Shown here piece after piece: positions 49,440 to 59,068 of a stretch of 64,000 bases of DNA. The first letter of the stretch is position 1, and the number at the start of each line of letters is the position of its first letter. The stretch comes from Duffyella gerundensis (GTDB lineage Bacteria > Pseudomonadota > Gammaproteobacteria > Enterobacterales > Enterobacteriaceae). The DNA is taken from NCBI RefSeq assembly GCF_001517405.1, contig NZ_LN907827.1:820616-884615 (forward strand). The letters run 5' to 3'. The notes beneath the pieces are model-generated. The model made no database searches. It had not been told where the DNA came from and was given only the letters and a program-made list of their open reading frames with translations. The position numbers and the translations under genes are program-made.

Positions 49440-49461
49440 GGGCGGTGAGAGATCACCGCCC
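49440..49461. terminator. hairpin between convergent acyltransferase gene and panD
   Basis: A 9-bp stem (GGGCGGTGA, loop GAGA, TCACCGCCC) sits 6 bp after one stop codon and 8 bp before the other. It has no clear T tract. Confidence 0.65.
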
Positions 49462-49468
49462 CTGTCAC

Positions 49469-49849
49469 TCAGGCAACCTGAACCGGCACCGCTTTTGCCA
49501 GCCGCTTCATCTCGTTATCACCTTCAAAATAAGCCACCTTCGGCTGCCATTCGCGCGCTTCGGCGTCGCTCATCTGCACATAAGAACAGATAATCAAAAT
49601 ATCGCCAGCGCAGGCGCAGCGCGCAGCGGCACCGTTTACCGAGATGATTTTCGAGCCACGTTCGGCGGCGATAGCGTAGGTAGAAAAACGCTGGCCGTTG
49701 GTCACGTTATAAATGTCGATCGCTTCGTACTGCAGGATGCCGGAGGCATCAAGGAAATCCTGGTCGATGGCGCAGGAGCCTTCATAATGCAAATCTGCCT
49801 GAGTGACTTTTACCCGGTGCAGCTTGCCTTGCAACATACTACGTACCAT
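49469..49849 (-). CDS. panD: Aspartate 1-decarboxylase proenzyme
   Basis: PanD makes beta-alanine from aspartate for pantothenate synthesis. The 126-residue proenzyme self-cleaves between Gly24 and Ser25 ([16 protein letters not shown]) to give the pyruvoyl group, at the E. coli position. It is the last gene of the leftward panB-panC-panD group, 60 bp after panC. Maturation in E. coli needs PanM, which is not in this window. Confidence 0.98.
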   Translation of the reverse strand: MVRSMLQGKLHRVKVTQADLHYEGSCAIDQDFLDASGILQYEAIDIYNVTNGQRFSTYAIAAERGSKIISVNGAAARCACAGDILIICSYVQMSDAEAREWQPKVAYFEGDNEMKRLAKAVPVQVA

Positions 49850-49909
49850 ATCTGAGTAACCTTGTTAGCCGTGAACGCCGCACAGTATTCACCCTGCGGC
49901 GCGGGTTGT

Positions 49910-50764
49910 CTACTGGGTTAAATCAACCTGCTGATTATCGATCAGGCGCGCGCTGCCCAGCCATGCCGCCATTAAAATTACCGCACGTTTGCTGTCAACC
50001 GTCAGCGGCTGTAGCGTCTCGGCGTCGCAGATTGCCAGGCCATCGGCGCGCAAGCCGCGCTGCTGCAATGTCTCTTCTGCCGCCGCGATCATCTCATCAA
50101 TATGGCGCTCGCCGTTAGCGAGCTGTTCGGCAAGGCTTTGCATCACCTGATGCAGCGCGGGCGCGATTTTTCGTTCTTCGGCAGTCAGATAGCCGTTGCG
50201 TGAACTCAGTGCCAGGCCATCTTTTGCCCGCACCGTCGGCACGCCAACGATATCGATGTCGTAACCCATATCCGCCACCATCTTGCGTACGATCGCCAGC
50301 TGCTGAAAATCTTTTTCGCCGAAGCAGGCAAGATCGGGTTGCACCAGATTAAACAGCTTGCTGACCACCGTCGCCATGCCGCGAAAATGGCCGGGGCGGC
50401 TGGCGCCCTCCAGCAGCTCAGACAGCACCGGCACGTCGACAAAGGTGTGCGTTGCCACGCCGTGCGGATAGATATCTGCCGGCGAAGGGGAGAACACCAG
50501 ATCCACGCCACGCCGATTGAGCTTTTCACAATCTTCCTGCAGCGTGCGCGGATAGCGCGCTAAATCATCGGCGCGGTCGAACTGCATCGGATTGACAAAA
50601 ATGCTGGCGATGACGATATCGGCGCGCGCACGCGCTTCGTCGACCAGCGTCATGTGCCCGTCATGCAAATTACCCATGGTGGGCACAAAGGCGATACGTT
50701 TCCCTTCCTGACGCCAGCGACGGATCTCGCGGCGCAGCATTGGCACGGTCTCAATAATCAGCAC
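49910..50764 (-). CDS. panC: Pantothenate synthetase
   Basis: PanC condenses pantoate and beta-alanine with ATP to pantothenate. The 284-residue protein (283 in E. coli) has the nucleotidyltransferase fold with [20 protein letters not shown] (the HxGH-like motif), [41 protein letters not shown] (the KMSKS-like position) and PTVRA. It lies 12 bp after panB. Confidence 0.98.
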   Translation of the reverse strand: MLIIETVPMLRREIRRWRQEGKRIAFVPTMGNLHDGHMTLVDEARARADIVIASIFVNPMQFDRADDLARYPRTLQEDCEKLNRRGVDLVFSPSPADIYPHGVATHTFVDVPVLSELLEGASRPGHFRGMATVVSKLFNLVQPDLACFGEKDFQQLAIVRKMVADMGYDIDIVGVPTVRAKDGLALSSRNGYLTAEERKIAPALHQVMQSLAEQLANGERHIDEMIAAAEETLQQRGLRADGLAICDAETLQPLTVDSKRAVILMAAWLGSARLIDNQQVDLTQ

Positions 50765-50776
50765 GCTCTTGCTCCT

Positions 50777-51571
50777 TTACTGGAAACTCTGTTCAGCGGC
50801 AGGGTAACTGCCATCTTCCACTTCTGCGATGTACTGACGCACGGCGGCGCGGATATCGCCGGTGGTGGCCAGAAAGTTTTTGGCAAATTTGGGGATGTGG
50901 CCGCCGGTGATGCCGAACGCGTCATGCATCACCAGAATCTGCCCATCGGTGACGTTCCCGGCACCAATACCGATCACCGGAATGTGCAGCGCCTCGGTCA
51001 CGCGTTTCGCCAGGCTGACCGGCACGCACTCCAGCACCATCAGCTGCGCGCCCGCCGCTTCCAGCGCCAGCGCATCCGCCAGCAGACGCTCGGCCGCCTC
51101 CTCATCGCGACCCTGAACTTTATAACCACCAAACACGTTCACCGACTGCGGCGTCAGCCCGAGGTGCCCGCAGACCGGCACGGCGCGCTCGGTCAATTGC
51201 TGCACGGTTTCGGCCAGCCAGGCGCCGCCTTCCAGCTTGACCAGATTGGCGCCCGCACGCATAAGAACGGCGGCGCTGTCGAAGGTCTGTGCCGGCGTGG
51301 CGTAACTCATAAAGGGCAGATCGGCGAGCACCAGGGCAGCCGGTGCGCCACGGCGAACCGCTGCGGTGTGATAGGCGATATCTGCCACCGTGACCGGCAA
51401 CGTCGATTCGTGGCCCTGCACGGTCATACCAAGTGAATCGCCTACCAGCAGCACGTTCAGCCCTTCGTCGGCGAAAAGCTTAGCGAAGCTGAAATCATAG
51501 GCGGTGATAGAAGCGAACTTGCGTCCGGCCTGTTTCCACTGGCGCAGATGGGAAAGGGTGGTTGTTTTCAT
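50777..51571 (-). CDS. panB: Ketopantoate hydroxymethyltransferase
   Basis: PanB transfers a hydroxymethyl group from 5,10-methylene-tetrahydrofolate to 2-oxoisovalerate, the first step to pantoate. The 264 residues equal E. coli PanB. Metal- and substrate-binding blocks [63 protein letters not shown] and [20 protein letters not shown] are intact. I start at 51571 ([14 protein letters not shown]); an open frame runs 67 codons further up but does not resemble the family. The gene follows folK by 85 bp on the same strand. Confidence 0.98.
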   Translation of the reverse strand: MKTTTLSHLRQWKQAGRKFASITAYDFSFAKLFADEGLNVLLVGDSLGMTVQGHESTLPVTVADIAYHTAAVRRGAPAALVLADLPFMSYATPAQTFDSAAVLMRAGANLVKLEGGAWLAETVQQLTERAVPVCGHLGLTPQSVNVFGGYKVQGRDEEAAERLLADALALEAAGAQLMVLECVPVSLAKRVTEALHIPVIGIGAGNVTDGQILVMHDAFGITGGHIPKFAKNFLATTGDIRAAVRQYIAEVEDGSYPAAEQSFQ

Positions 51572-51656
51572 AACGATCCAGAACAATGTGGCGATGGCCG
51601 AAGTGTAATGGATTGCTGCAATAAGCGGAATGGGAGGAAAAGAGAATTGGCAACGC

Positions 51657-52136
51657 TTACCAGGGGCGGATTTGCGTGCGATCGAGCGGTGCCAGCAGGC
51701 TGGCAACCGGCGTGCCATTCGGCAGCGTAATCGCGGGCGCAATTTCCAGCAACGGCACCAGCATAAAGGCACGATTGTGCATATCGTAATGCGGCACCGT
51801 CAGCCGATCGCTGGCGAGAGTCTGCCGATCAAATAGCAGAATATCGAGATCCAGCGTGCGCGGTCCCCAGCGATGATCCTTGCGCACGCGCCCCTGCTCC
51901 TGCTCAACGCGCTGGGTATGATCCAGCAGCGCGTCGGGCTGCAGCGCGGTGGCCAGTTCCACTACTGCGTTCAGATAGTCGGGCTGATCCTGCGGGCCAT
52001 ACGGCGGCGTGCGATAAAAAGAGGAAACGGCCACCACGCGGGTTTGCGGTATCGCCGCCAGCGCATCCAGGGCGTTTTGCACCTGTTGCAGCGGGTCGGC
52101 GAGATTGCTCCCTAAGGCGAGCCAGACCGGTTTCAT
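51657..52136 (-). CDS. folK: HPPK, folate biosynthesis pyrophosphokinase
   Basis: FolK transfers pyrophosphate from ATP to 6-hydroxymethyl-7,8-dihydropterin. The 159 residues equal E. coli Fol[21 protein letters not shown], the [20 protein letters not shown] loop, [15 protein letters not shown] (metal-binding DLDIL) and [17 protein letters not shown] are all present. The start codon overlaps the pcnB stop (ATGA at 52133-52136). Confidence 0.98.
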   Translation of the reverse strand: MKPVWLALGSNLADPLQQVQNALDALAAIPQTRVVAVSSFYRTPPYGPQDQPDYLNAVVELATALQPDALLDHTQRVEQEQGRVRKDHRWGPRTLDLDILLFDRQTLASDRLTVPHYDMHNRAFMLVPLLEIAPAITLPNGTPVASLLAPLDRTQIRPW

Positions 52137-53563
52137 GCGTTGGTGCTGTTGTTATCGCGGCGCGGACCGGCAGGACGTTTGCGCGGACGGCGGGTGCGAC
52201 GACGTGCAGTCGGCTCATCATCCAGCGTATTCATCATGTTTTTCTGCTGTGGCGGCGCCGCGGCCTGGAATTCACCCCACCAGTGCGTCAGACGCAGCAG
52301 TTCCGGGCTGTTTTCCACTTCGGCGCGCAAGGCCAGCAGATCGTAAGCGGCACGGAATTTCGGATGCTCCATCAGCTTCCATGCACGCTTGCCCTGACGA
52401 CGTGAGATGCGCAGCTGAAGCTGCCAGATATCGCGAATCAGGGTCGTGATGCGTTTAGGGATCGCCAGTGCACGGCACGCTTCATCAAGCGTATCGTTCA
52501 TCGCCAGCGCAAACGCGTCGTAATAGGTCAGTCCGCTTTCCTGCGCTATGCGCTGTGCTGTTTCCAGCTGCGGATACCAGAACATCGCCGCGAACAAAAA
52601 GGCCGGATTGACGCGCATCTGATTATGAATGCGGTTATCGGTATTTTTCAGCACCTGCAGCAGCATGCGTTCCATCGGGCTATCTTCCAGCTCGGTGAAA
52701 TTGCGCGTGATGGTAGGGAACAGCGGCTGAAACAGCTGATATTCACGCAGCAGCAGGTAAGTGTCGTAGCCGTAGCCAGCTTGCAACAGCTTCAGCGACT
52801 CTTCGAACAGGCGCGCGGAAGGAATATCACGCAGCAACGACGCCAGGCGAGGAATCGGCTCGGCGGTTTCAGGCGCAATGCTCATTTTCAGCTTTGCCGC
52901 AAAACGCACCACGCGCAGCATTCGCACCGGATCTTCGCGGTAGCGCAGTTCCGGATCGCCAATCATGCGCACGATACCCTGCTGCAGATCGCTCAGGCCG
53001 CCCACATAATCGCGCACGGTGAAATCCGCCACGCTGTAATAAAGGCTGTTGATGGTGAGATCGCGGCGCTGGGCGTCATCTTCAATATTGCCGAAGATGT
53101 TATCGCGCAGCAGCATGCCGCTTTGCGCACGCTGTGACGTGTTACGATCTTCCACTTCGGTCACCACGGCATCTTCTGCCTGATGATGACCACGGAAGGT
53201 GGCAACCTCGATCACTTCCGGACCGAACATCACGTGCGCCAGACGGAAACGACGTCCAACCAGCCGACAGTTGCGAAACAGCTTGCGCATCTCTTCAGGC
53301 GTGGCGTTGGTGGTCACATCGAAGTCTTTCGGCTTTTGACCCAGCAGCAAATCACGGACGCCACCGCCGACCAGATAGGCTTCAAAGCCCGCTTTGTTCA
53401 GGCGATAAAGCACCTTGAGGGCATTTTCACTGATGTCTTTACGCGAAATAGTGTGGCTCTCACGAGGGATGACGGTCATCAGACGCTTTTCTTCAACCTC
53501 TGCGGGCGCCTCTTCATCACGGCTCAAGACTTTCCGGCAAAAATTAGCAACTCGGGAAAAAAT
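52133..53563 (-). CDS. pcnB: Poly(A) polymerase I, AUU start
   Basis: PcnB adds poly(A) tails to RNA 3' ends, marking them for decay and controlling ColE1-type plasmid copy number. I place the start at an ATT codon at 53563: from there the frame reads [18 protein letters not shown], closely matching the E. coli N-terminus, and GAGGTG lies 7 nt upstream. E. coli pcnB is known to use AUU. The product has 476 residues (465 in E. coli). [20 protein letters not shown] holds the catalytic DxD, and [25 protein letters not shown] and [19 protein letters not shown] are family blocks. The C-terminus is Arg-rich ([16 protein letters not shown]), an RNA-binding tail. Confidence 0.95.
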   Translation of the reverse strand: MFSRVANFCRKVLSRDEEAPAEVEEKRLMTVIPRESHTISRKDISENALKVLYRLNKAGFEAYLVGGGVRDLLLGQKPKDFDVTTNATPEEMRKLFRNCRLVGRRFRLAHVMFGPEVIEVATFRGHHQAEDAVVTEVEDRNTSQRAQSGMLLRDNIFGNIEDDAQRRDLTINSLYYSVADFTVRDYVGGLSDLQQGIVRMIGDPELRYREDPVRMLRVVRFAAKLKMSIAPETAEPIPRLASLLRDIPSARLFEESLKLLQAGYGYDTYLLLREYQLFQPLFPTITRNFTELEDSPMERMLLQVLKNTDNRIHNQMRVNPAFLFAAMFWYPQLETAQRIAQESGLTYYDAFALAMNDTLDEACRALAIPKRITTLIRDIWQLQLRISRRQGKRAWKLMEHPKFRAAYDLLALRAEVENSPELLRLTHWWGEFQAAAPPQQKNMMNTLDDEPTARRRTRRPRKRPAGPRRDNNSTNA

Positions 53564-53635
53564 GGGACACCTCGATAGTGACTAAATAAAAATAGCGGCT
53601 AATCATAGCCTGCTACGAAACATTTGAAAATGCCG

Positions 53636-54511
53636 TTATCTTATCGCGCCATCCTGACGCGGTATGCTGCGGCGATCCCAGGCAGCAATTGCCTGCTCAA
53701 GCAACTGCGATAATGAGAGATCCTGCCAGCCCGTGCTGACCGTCTGACCGAGAAAACGCAGCGCATTCACCAGCGTGGGACGCGGATCGCCCGTGGGCAA
53801 CGGCGGCGCATGATTCTGCTTGGAGAGCTTGTTGCCATCGGGGTTTAACGCTAACGGCAGATGCAGCCAGGCCGGCGCAGGCCAGCTGAATTGTTCATAC
53901 AGCGCAATCTGGCGCACCGTCGGCTCGATCAAATCGGCGCCGCGCACCACCTCGGTGACACCCTGAAAATGGTCATCCACGACTACCGCCAGGTTATAGG
54001 CAAACAGCCCGTCGCGGCGATGGATAATGAAATCTTCCTGCGCCAGCGCGGCATCCGCCACAACATCGCCACGCAGCAGATCGTGAAACTGGTACACCGG
54101 ATGATGCTGACGTAAGCGCAGCGCGGCATTTTCCGGCCCGTAACCGGCATCGCGACAGTGGCCATCGTAATAGCCCCCTGTCTGCTGAATGCGGCTACGT
54201 GAGCAGCGACAAAAATAACTTTGCCGATGCTGCTGCAACCAGCGTAACGCTTCACGGTATGCCTCATGCCGCTGCGATTGCCACAGCACCTCGCCATCCC
54301 AGTGCAGCCCATAATGATCGAGCTGCTGCAGGATCGCACTGGCTGCACCCGGTACTTCACGTGGCGGATCGATATCTTCTATACGCACCAGCCAGCGCCC
54401 GTGCTGCGCGCGCGCATCAAGGTAACTGCCTAAGGCAGCAATCAGAGAGCCAAAATGGAGTTCACCGGAAGGAGAGGGCGCAAAACGGCCAGTGCAGGTT
54501 GATGACGTCAT
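53636..54511 (-). CDS. gluQ: Glutamyl-Q tRNA(Asp) synthetase
   Basis: GluQ (YadB) attaches glutamate to the queuosine in the tRNA-Asp anticodon loop. The 291-residue protein is a GluRS catalytic core without an anticodon-binding domain. [20 protein letters not shown] holds the HIGH-like motif, a Cys zinc cluster lies at [21 protein letters not shown], and the KMSKS-like motif is KLSKQN. It lies between dksA and pcnB on the same strand, as in E. coli. Confidence 0.96.
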   Translation of the reverse strand: MTSSTCTGRFAPSPSGELHFGSLIAALGSYLDARAQHGRWLVRIEDIDPPREVPGAASAILQQLDHYGLHWDGEVLWQSQRHEAYREALRWLQQHRQSYFCRCSRSRIQQTGGYYDGHCRDAGYGPENAALRLRQHHPVYQFHDLLRGDVVADAALAQEDFIIHRRDGLFAYNLAVVVDDHFQGVTEVVRGADLIEPTVRQIALYEQFSWPAPAWLHLPLALNPDGNKLSKQNHAPPLPTGDPRPTLVNALRFLGQTVSTGWQDLSLSQLLEQAIAAWDRRSIPRQDGAIR

Positions 54512-54562
54512 AATAATGACGCGCAGCGGGAAACTCCTGTTTCCAACTGCGCGCGAGCGGCC

Positions 54563-55018
54563 TTAGCCAGCCATCTGTTTTTCGCGGATTTCAGCCAGCG
54601 TTTTGCAGTCAATGCACAGATCGGCGGTAGGACGCGCTTCCAGTCGGCGAATACCGATTTCAACACCGCAGGAATCGCAGTAGCCAAAATCATCATCTTC
54701 GACTTTCTTCAGCGTTTTCTCGATCTTCTTGATCAGCTTACGCTCGCGATCGCGGTTACGCAGTTCAAGACTGAACTCCTCTTCCTGAGCGGCACGGTCG
54801 ACCGGATCGGGAAAATTAGCGGCTTCGTCCTGCATGTGTGAAACTGTGCGATCGACTTCGTCCCGCAGTTGATTACGCCAGGCTTCAAGAATCTTCCTGA
54901 AGTGAGTCAGCTGGGCTTCGTTCATATACTCTTCGCCCGCTTTCTCCTGGTATGGCTCCACCCCAGCAATGGCTAGGATACTCAGGGACGATGTTTTACG
55001 GTTTTGCCCTTCTTGCAT
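54563..55018 (-). CDS. dksA: DksA RNA polymerase-binding factor
   Basis: DksA enters the RNA polymerase secondary channel and potentiates ppGpp control. The 151 residues equal E. coli DksA. The coiled coil with the tip acidic residues Asp71 and Asp74 ([14 protein letters not shown]) is intact, and the four-Cys zinc site is [19 protein letters not shown] then LCIDC. The start at 55018 ([13 protein letters not shown]) has AGGAG 7 nt upstream; a Met nine codons earlier has no support. The 177-bp upstream gap to sfsA should carry its promoter. Confidence 0.98.
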   Translation of the reverse strand: MQEGQNRKTSSLSILAIAGVEPYQEKAGEEYMNEAQLTHFRKILEAWRNQLRDEVDRTVSHMQDEAANFPDPVDRAAQEEEFSLELRNRDRERKLIKKIEKTLKKVEDDDFGYCDSCGVEIGIRRLEARPTADLCIDCKTLAEIREKQMAG

Positions 55019-55195
55019 GTTGTTTCTCCTGGATAACACGCACAATCGATCCCCAACGGGGAAAAAACAGGCCGCTATAAATAACAGAAGCCGTCAAGGT
55101 TAGCAATTAATCCTGAACATGACTTGACAAGCCTGTGAGGAACCACGTAATGAGCGTCACGTAAGGTGCGTTTTTAACACGTCTTTTCGCACTAA

Positions 55196-55903
55196 TTATG
55201 ACAATTCCACCCGCACAGATTTATTCAGTCTCATGCCCGTCGACGACAATTGCGCCTGATAAGCCAGCAGCTCAACGCCGCTCTGTTGCGCCTGTACCAG
55301 CAGCTCTGCGTAGCGCGCGTCAATGTGGCGCGCGGGGGAAACGTCCTCAATCCCCGAATGCAAAACTGCAAACAATAACACCGCGCGGTTGCCGCCCTCG
55401 GCAATCTTGCTTAACTCACGAAGATGCTTCTGGCCTCGCTCGGTTACCGCATCCGGAAACCAGCCTCTACCTTCTTGTAAAAGCGTTACGGATTTGACTT
55501 CAATATAGCACTCAGGTCTCGCTTCCGCCTGTAACAGGAAATCAATACGGCTGCGCTCATCGCCGTATTTCACCTCCGATCGCAGCCCGCTGTAGCCGCT
55601 CAGCTCCGGCAAACACTGCGCCAGTAAGGCTTCGCGTACTAACTGATTGGCGCGCAGGGTGTTTACACAAATAAAATGGCCCTGTTTTGTTTCAGTTATT
55701 TCCCAGCTGTGCGGGTACTTTCGCGTGGTGCTGGCGGAGGTGGAATACCAGACGGTGTCGCCCGGGGTGGCGCAGCCGGTCATCGCGCCGGTGTTTGCGC
55801 AGTGTAGGGTGAGCGTGTCGCCCTGGGGCGTCACCACATCGGCCAGAAAGCGTTTATAACGCGCAATCAGCCGGGAAGATTGTAACGGCGGTGAAAATTC
55901 CAA
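55196..55903 (-). CDS. sfsA: SfsA DNA-binding protein, TTG start
   Basis: SfsA was described as a sugar-fermentation stimulation protein; it binds DNA and its fold is nuclease-like, but its role is unclear. I start at the TTG at 55903: AAAGGAG lies 5 nt upstream, and the product [20 protein letters not shown] matches the E. coli N-terminus, with 235 residues (234 in E. coli). A GTG six codons earlier lacks a site. [20 protein letters not shown], the [16 protein letters not shown] core and IEVKSVTL are conserved. It lies 10 bp after thpR. Confidence 0.94.
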   Translation of the reverse strand: MEFSPPLQSSRLIARYKRFLADVVTPQGDTLTLHCANTGAMTGCATPGDTVWYSTSASTTRKYPHSWEITETKQGHFICVNTLRANQLVREALLAQCLPELSGYSGLRSEVKYGDERSRIDFLLQAEARPECYIEVKSVTLLQEGRGWFPDAVTERGQKHLRELSKIAEGGNRAVLLFAVLHSGIEDVSPARHIDARYAELLVQAQQSGVELLAYQAQLSSTGMRLNKSVRVELS

Positions 55904-55913
55904 CGTGGCTCCT

Positions 55914-56441
55914 TTATTCACTCAACGGCCAGCTGTCGAGCAGATGATAGCGGGTGCGTCCCTGTGTCTGCATCGACTGGAACAACGAAAATTGCGTGAT
56001 ATCGCAGCTAAATGAAAAATCGCGGGGCGGCAGCGAAAGCGGCTGCGTCACCCCACGTAATAGCGTGATATGGGGATGAAACGGCTGCGGGCTTTGATGG
56101 CAACCGTTACGCGCCGCCTGTGAACGAAGCAGGGCGGCCAGCTGCAACAATCCGCGCGGTGCCTGGCGCGTACCCAGCCAGACTACGCCTGGCCGTGGCC
56201 AATGGCCGGCGTCGTTCAGGGTCAGCGAAAAGCCGGGCTGACGAATGCGCGCGGCAAGCTGACTGAGCGCCGTGGCTTTTTCAGTGTGAACATCGCCCAG
56301 AAACGCCAGCGTCAGATGCAGGTTTGCCGCCGCCACCGGATAGCCGATGTCAGCCGGAAAAGCCTGCGCGCGCCAGCTCACGATCTGTTGCTGTAAAGCG
56401 TCAGGCAGCGCGAGGCCAAAGAATAAACGTCGTGTCTGCAT
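55914..56441 (-). CDS. thpR: RNA 2',3'-cyclic phosphodiesterase (ThpR/LigT)
   Basis: A 175-residue 2H phosphoesterase (176 in E. coli) that opens 2',3'-cyclic phosphates and can join tRNA halves by 2'-5' linkage in vitro. The two catalytic HxTx motifs are visible as HLTLAFLG (near residue 42) and HPHITLLRG (near 126). It is divergent from hrpB across 75 bp and co-oriented with sfsA and dksA. Confidence 0.94.
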   Translation of the reverse strand: MQTRRLFFGLALPDALQQQIVSWRAQAFPADIGYPVAAANLHLTLAFLGDVHTEKATALSQLAARIRQPGFSLTLNDAGHWPRPGVVWLGTRQAPRGLLQLAALLRSQAARNGCHQSPQPFHPHITLLRGVTQPLSLPPRDFSFSCDITQFSLFQSMQTQGRTRYHLLDSWPLSE

Positions 56442-56516
56442 AGCGGTCTCCGGTAAACAAGACGGGAATGCTACAATGTTCGCCAGCTTATCACCACGCG
56501 ATCGCGGAGTTTTCGT

Positions 56517-58964
56517 TTGAGTGTTTTACCGGTCAGTGCCGTCCTGCCGCAAGTGCTTGATGCGCTTCAGCAGCACCCTCAGGTTTTACTGGTTGCGCCG
56601 ACCGGCGCGGGCAAATCAACCTGGCTTCCCCTACAGATTCTGCAGCAATCAACGCTTACTGGTCGCATTTTGCTGCTGGAGCCACGGCGACTGGCGGCGC
56701 GCAACGTGGCGCAACGGCTGGCGGAGCAGCTCGGCGAGCAGCCGGGCGAGACCGTAGGCTATCGCATGCGGGCGGAAACGCGCGTTGGGCCAGGTACGCG
56801 GCTGGAGGTGGTAACCGAAGGAATTCTGACCCGCATGCTGCAGCAGGATCCGATGCTTGATGGCGTGGCGCTGGTGATTCTGGATGAGTTTCATGAACGC
56901 AGTATTCAGGCCGACCTGGCGCTGGCGCTGCTGCTGGATGTGCAATCTGGTCTGCGTGACGATCTCAGAGTGCTGATCATGTCCGCCACGCTGGATAACA
57001 GCGCACTGCAAACGCTGCTGCCAGCGGCACCGCTGATCGTCTCTGAAGGACGCAGCTTTCCGGTCGAACGTCGCTATCTCTCGTTGCCAACTCAGCTACG
57101 GTTTGATGAAGCAGTAGCGCGGGAAGTGGCGCAGCTGTTGCGCGAAGAAAGCGGCTCGCTGCTGCTGTTTTTGCCCGGCGTGGGCGAAATTGAGCGGGTG
57201 AAAAATCAGCTGGCAGAACGCGTTGCGGCAGATGTCGATCTCTGCCCGCTCTACGGCGCTTTGCCGCTGGCGGCTCAGCAGCGTGCCATCATGCCCGCGG
57301 CCGCCGGACGGCGCAAAGTGGTGCTGGCGACTAACATCGCTGAAACCAGCCTGACCATTGAGGGTATCCGGCTGGTGGTCGACAGCGCGCAGGAGCGGGT
57401 GAGCCTTTTTGATGCACGCGGCGGCTTGAGCCGACTGATTACCCAACGTATCAGCCAGGCGTCAATGACTCAGCGTGCAGGCCGCGCCGGTCGCCTGGAA
57501 GCGGGCATCTGTTTGCATCTGCTGGCGAAAGAGCAGGCGGAGCGGGCACCCGCGCAAAGTGAAGCGGAGATTCTGCACAGCGATCTTGCCGCGCTGTGGC
57601 TGGAGCTGCTGCAATGGGGCTGCCGCGAGGTAAATCAGTTGCGCTGGCTCGATATGCCGCCCGCAGGCCATCTGCAGGCAGCGCAGCGGCTGTTGCAGCT
57701 GCTGGATGCCACCGATCAGTCGGCGCAGCTCAGCGCTAAAGGGCGGCGCATGGCGCAGCTGGGCAGCGATCCGCGGCTGGCCGCGCTGATGATCGCCGCC
57801 GGCAACGATCGTCATCAGGTCGCCAGCGCCACGCGGCTGGTGGCGATTCTTGAAGAGCCGCCGCGTCAGGGCAGCGTGGATCTGCGTGATGCCTTCTTTC
57901 AGACGCCGCCGCACTGGCAGCGCCGCGCGCGCCAGCTGCAAAAACGGTTACAGCAGCCTGAGGGCCACGCGGACGTTGCGCATCTGCCTGCGCTGATGGC
58001 CAGCGCCTTTCCCGATCGTCTGGCTCAGCGCCGCGGACAGCAGGGGCGCTATCAGCTGGCAAGCGGTATTGGCGCCATGCTGGAAACTGACCATGCGTTA
58101 ACGCGCTATGAATGGCTATTTGCCCCGCTGCTGCTGCAAAACGGCGCGCAGCCGGACGCACGTATGCTGCTGGCGATGCCGGTTGAGATCACCGAACTGC
58201 TCGCCGCCGCGCCGCAACTGGTGCGGCAAACCACCGAAGTAGAGTGGGATGAAGAAAAAGGCACGCTACGTGCGTGGCAGCGCGAGCAAATCGGCGCGCT
58301 GGTGCTAAAATCGCAGCCGCTGGCGAAGCCGGAAAAAGCGCAAATGCAGGCGGCCATGCTGCGCTGGATCGAACAGAAAGGTCTGACGGTGCTGAACTGG
58401 ACGCCTGAGGCGACGCAGTTGCGTTTACGCCTGCACTGCGCTGCTGCCTGGTTGCCGGAAGGCAACTGGCCCGCCGTGGATGATGCCACGCTGCTGGCGA
58501 CGCTGGATCGCTGGCTGTTGCCGATGATGGGCGAGGTGCGGGACCTGAAAAGTCTGCGTCAGGTCAACCTCGTCAACGCGCTCTTACACTTACTCACATG
58601 GTCGCAACGGCAGCGGCTGGATAGTGCGCTGCCAACTCACTACACTGTGCCGACCGGCAGCCGCCTGCCGATCCGTTATGATGAAGAAAAACCGCCTGCG
58701 CTGGCGGTGCGTCTGCAGGAGATGTTCGGCGAGGCGCAGAATCCAGCCGTGGCGGAAGGCCGGATAGCGCTGGTACTGGAACTGCTCTCACCGGCGCAGC
58801 GACCGTTGCAAATTACCCGCGATCTGGCGGCCTTCTGGCAGGGCGCCTGGCAGCAGGTACAGAAAGAGATGAAAGGGCGTTACCCCAAACATCTCTGGCC
58901 GGATGATCCGGCCAATGCGCTGCCCACGCGGCGTACTAAGAAGTTTTCCCCGCCTGAGAAATAA
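56517..58964 (+). CDS. hrpB: HrpB ATP-dependent helicase, TTG start
   Basis: HrpB is a DEAH-box RNA helicase-like ATPase whose cellular role is not settled; it has no link to the Hrp secretion system. The 815-residue protein (809 in E. coli) has motif I APTGAGKSTWLPL, the DEAH box as DEFH (VILDEFHERSIQ), motif III MSATLDN, motif V ATNIAETSLTIEGI and motif VI QRAGRAGR. The HrpB-specific C-terminal domain ends WPDDPANALPTRRTKK. The start is a TTG at 56517 with GCGGAG about 6 nt upstream; the residues that follow (SVLPVSAVLPQVL) match the E. coli N-terminus, and there is no ATG nearby. Confidence 0.95.
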   Translation: MSVLPVSAVLPQVLDALQQHPQVLLVAPTGAGKSTWLPLQILQQSTLTGRILLLEPRRLAARNVAQRLAEQLGEQPGETVGYRMRAETRVGPGTRLEVVTEGILTRMLQQDPMLDGVALVILDEFHERSIQADLALALLLDVQSGLRDDLRVLIMSATLDNSALQTLLPAAPLIVSEGRSFPVERRYLSLPTQLRFDEAVAREVAQLLREESGSLLLFLPGVGEIERVKNQLAERVAADVDLCPLYGALPLAAQQRAIMPAAAGRRKVVLATNIAETSLTIEGIRLVVDSAQERVSLFDARGGLSRLITQRISQASMTQRAGRAGRLEAGICLHLLAKEQAERAPAQSEAEILHSDLAALWLELLQWGCREVNQLRWLDMPPAGHLQAAQRLLQLLDATDQSAQLSAKGRRMAQLGSDPRLAALMIAAGNDRHQVASATRLVAILEEPPRQGSVDLRDAFFQTPPHWQRRARQLQKRLQQPEGHADVAHLPALMASAFPDRLAQRRGQQGRYQLASGIGAMLETDHALTRYEWLFAPLLLQNGAQPDARMLLAMPVEITELLAAAPQLVRQTTEVEWDEEKGTLRAWQREQIGALVLKSQPLAKPEKAQMQAAMLRWIEQKGLTVLNWTPEATQLRLRLHCAAAWLPEGNWPAVDDATLLATLDRWLLPMMGEVRDLKSLRQVNLVNALLHLLTWSQRQRLDSALPTHYTVPTGSRLPIRYDEEKPPALAVRLQEMFGEAQNPAVAEGRIALVLELLSPAQRPLQITRDLAAFWQGAWQQVQKEMKGRYPKHLWPDDPANALPTRRTKKFSPPEK

Positions 58965-59068
58965 ACGGCATCAGTGCCACTATTTCAGAGGGTTCTGTCA
59001 GGGAAAAATAAGAAAAGCGTATAGAGTACTCGGCCTTGCCGACGGCTAACTCTGGAGAAACAAAACTG

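Noticed and set aside
56517..58964. hrpB as part of the Hrp secretion regulon with the HrpS/HrpL-like pair
   Set aside because: This hrpB is the DEAH-type helicase gene shared by Enterobacterales; only the name coincides with the type III secretion hrpB.
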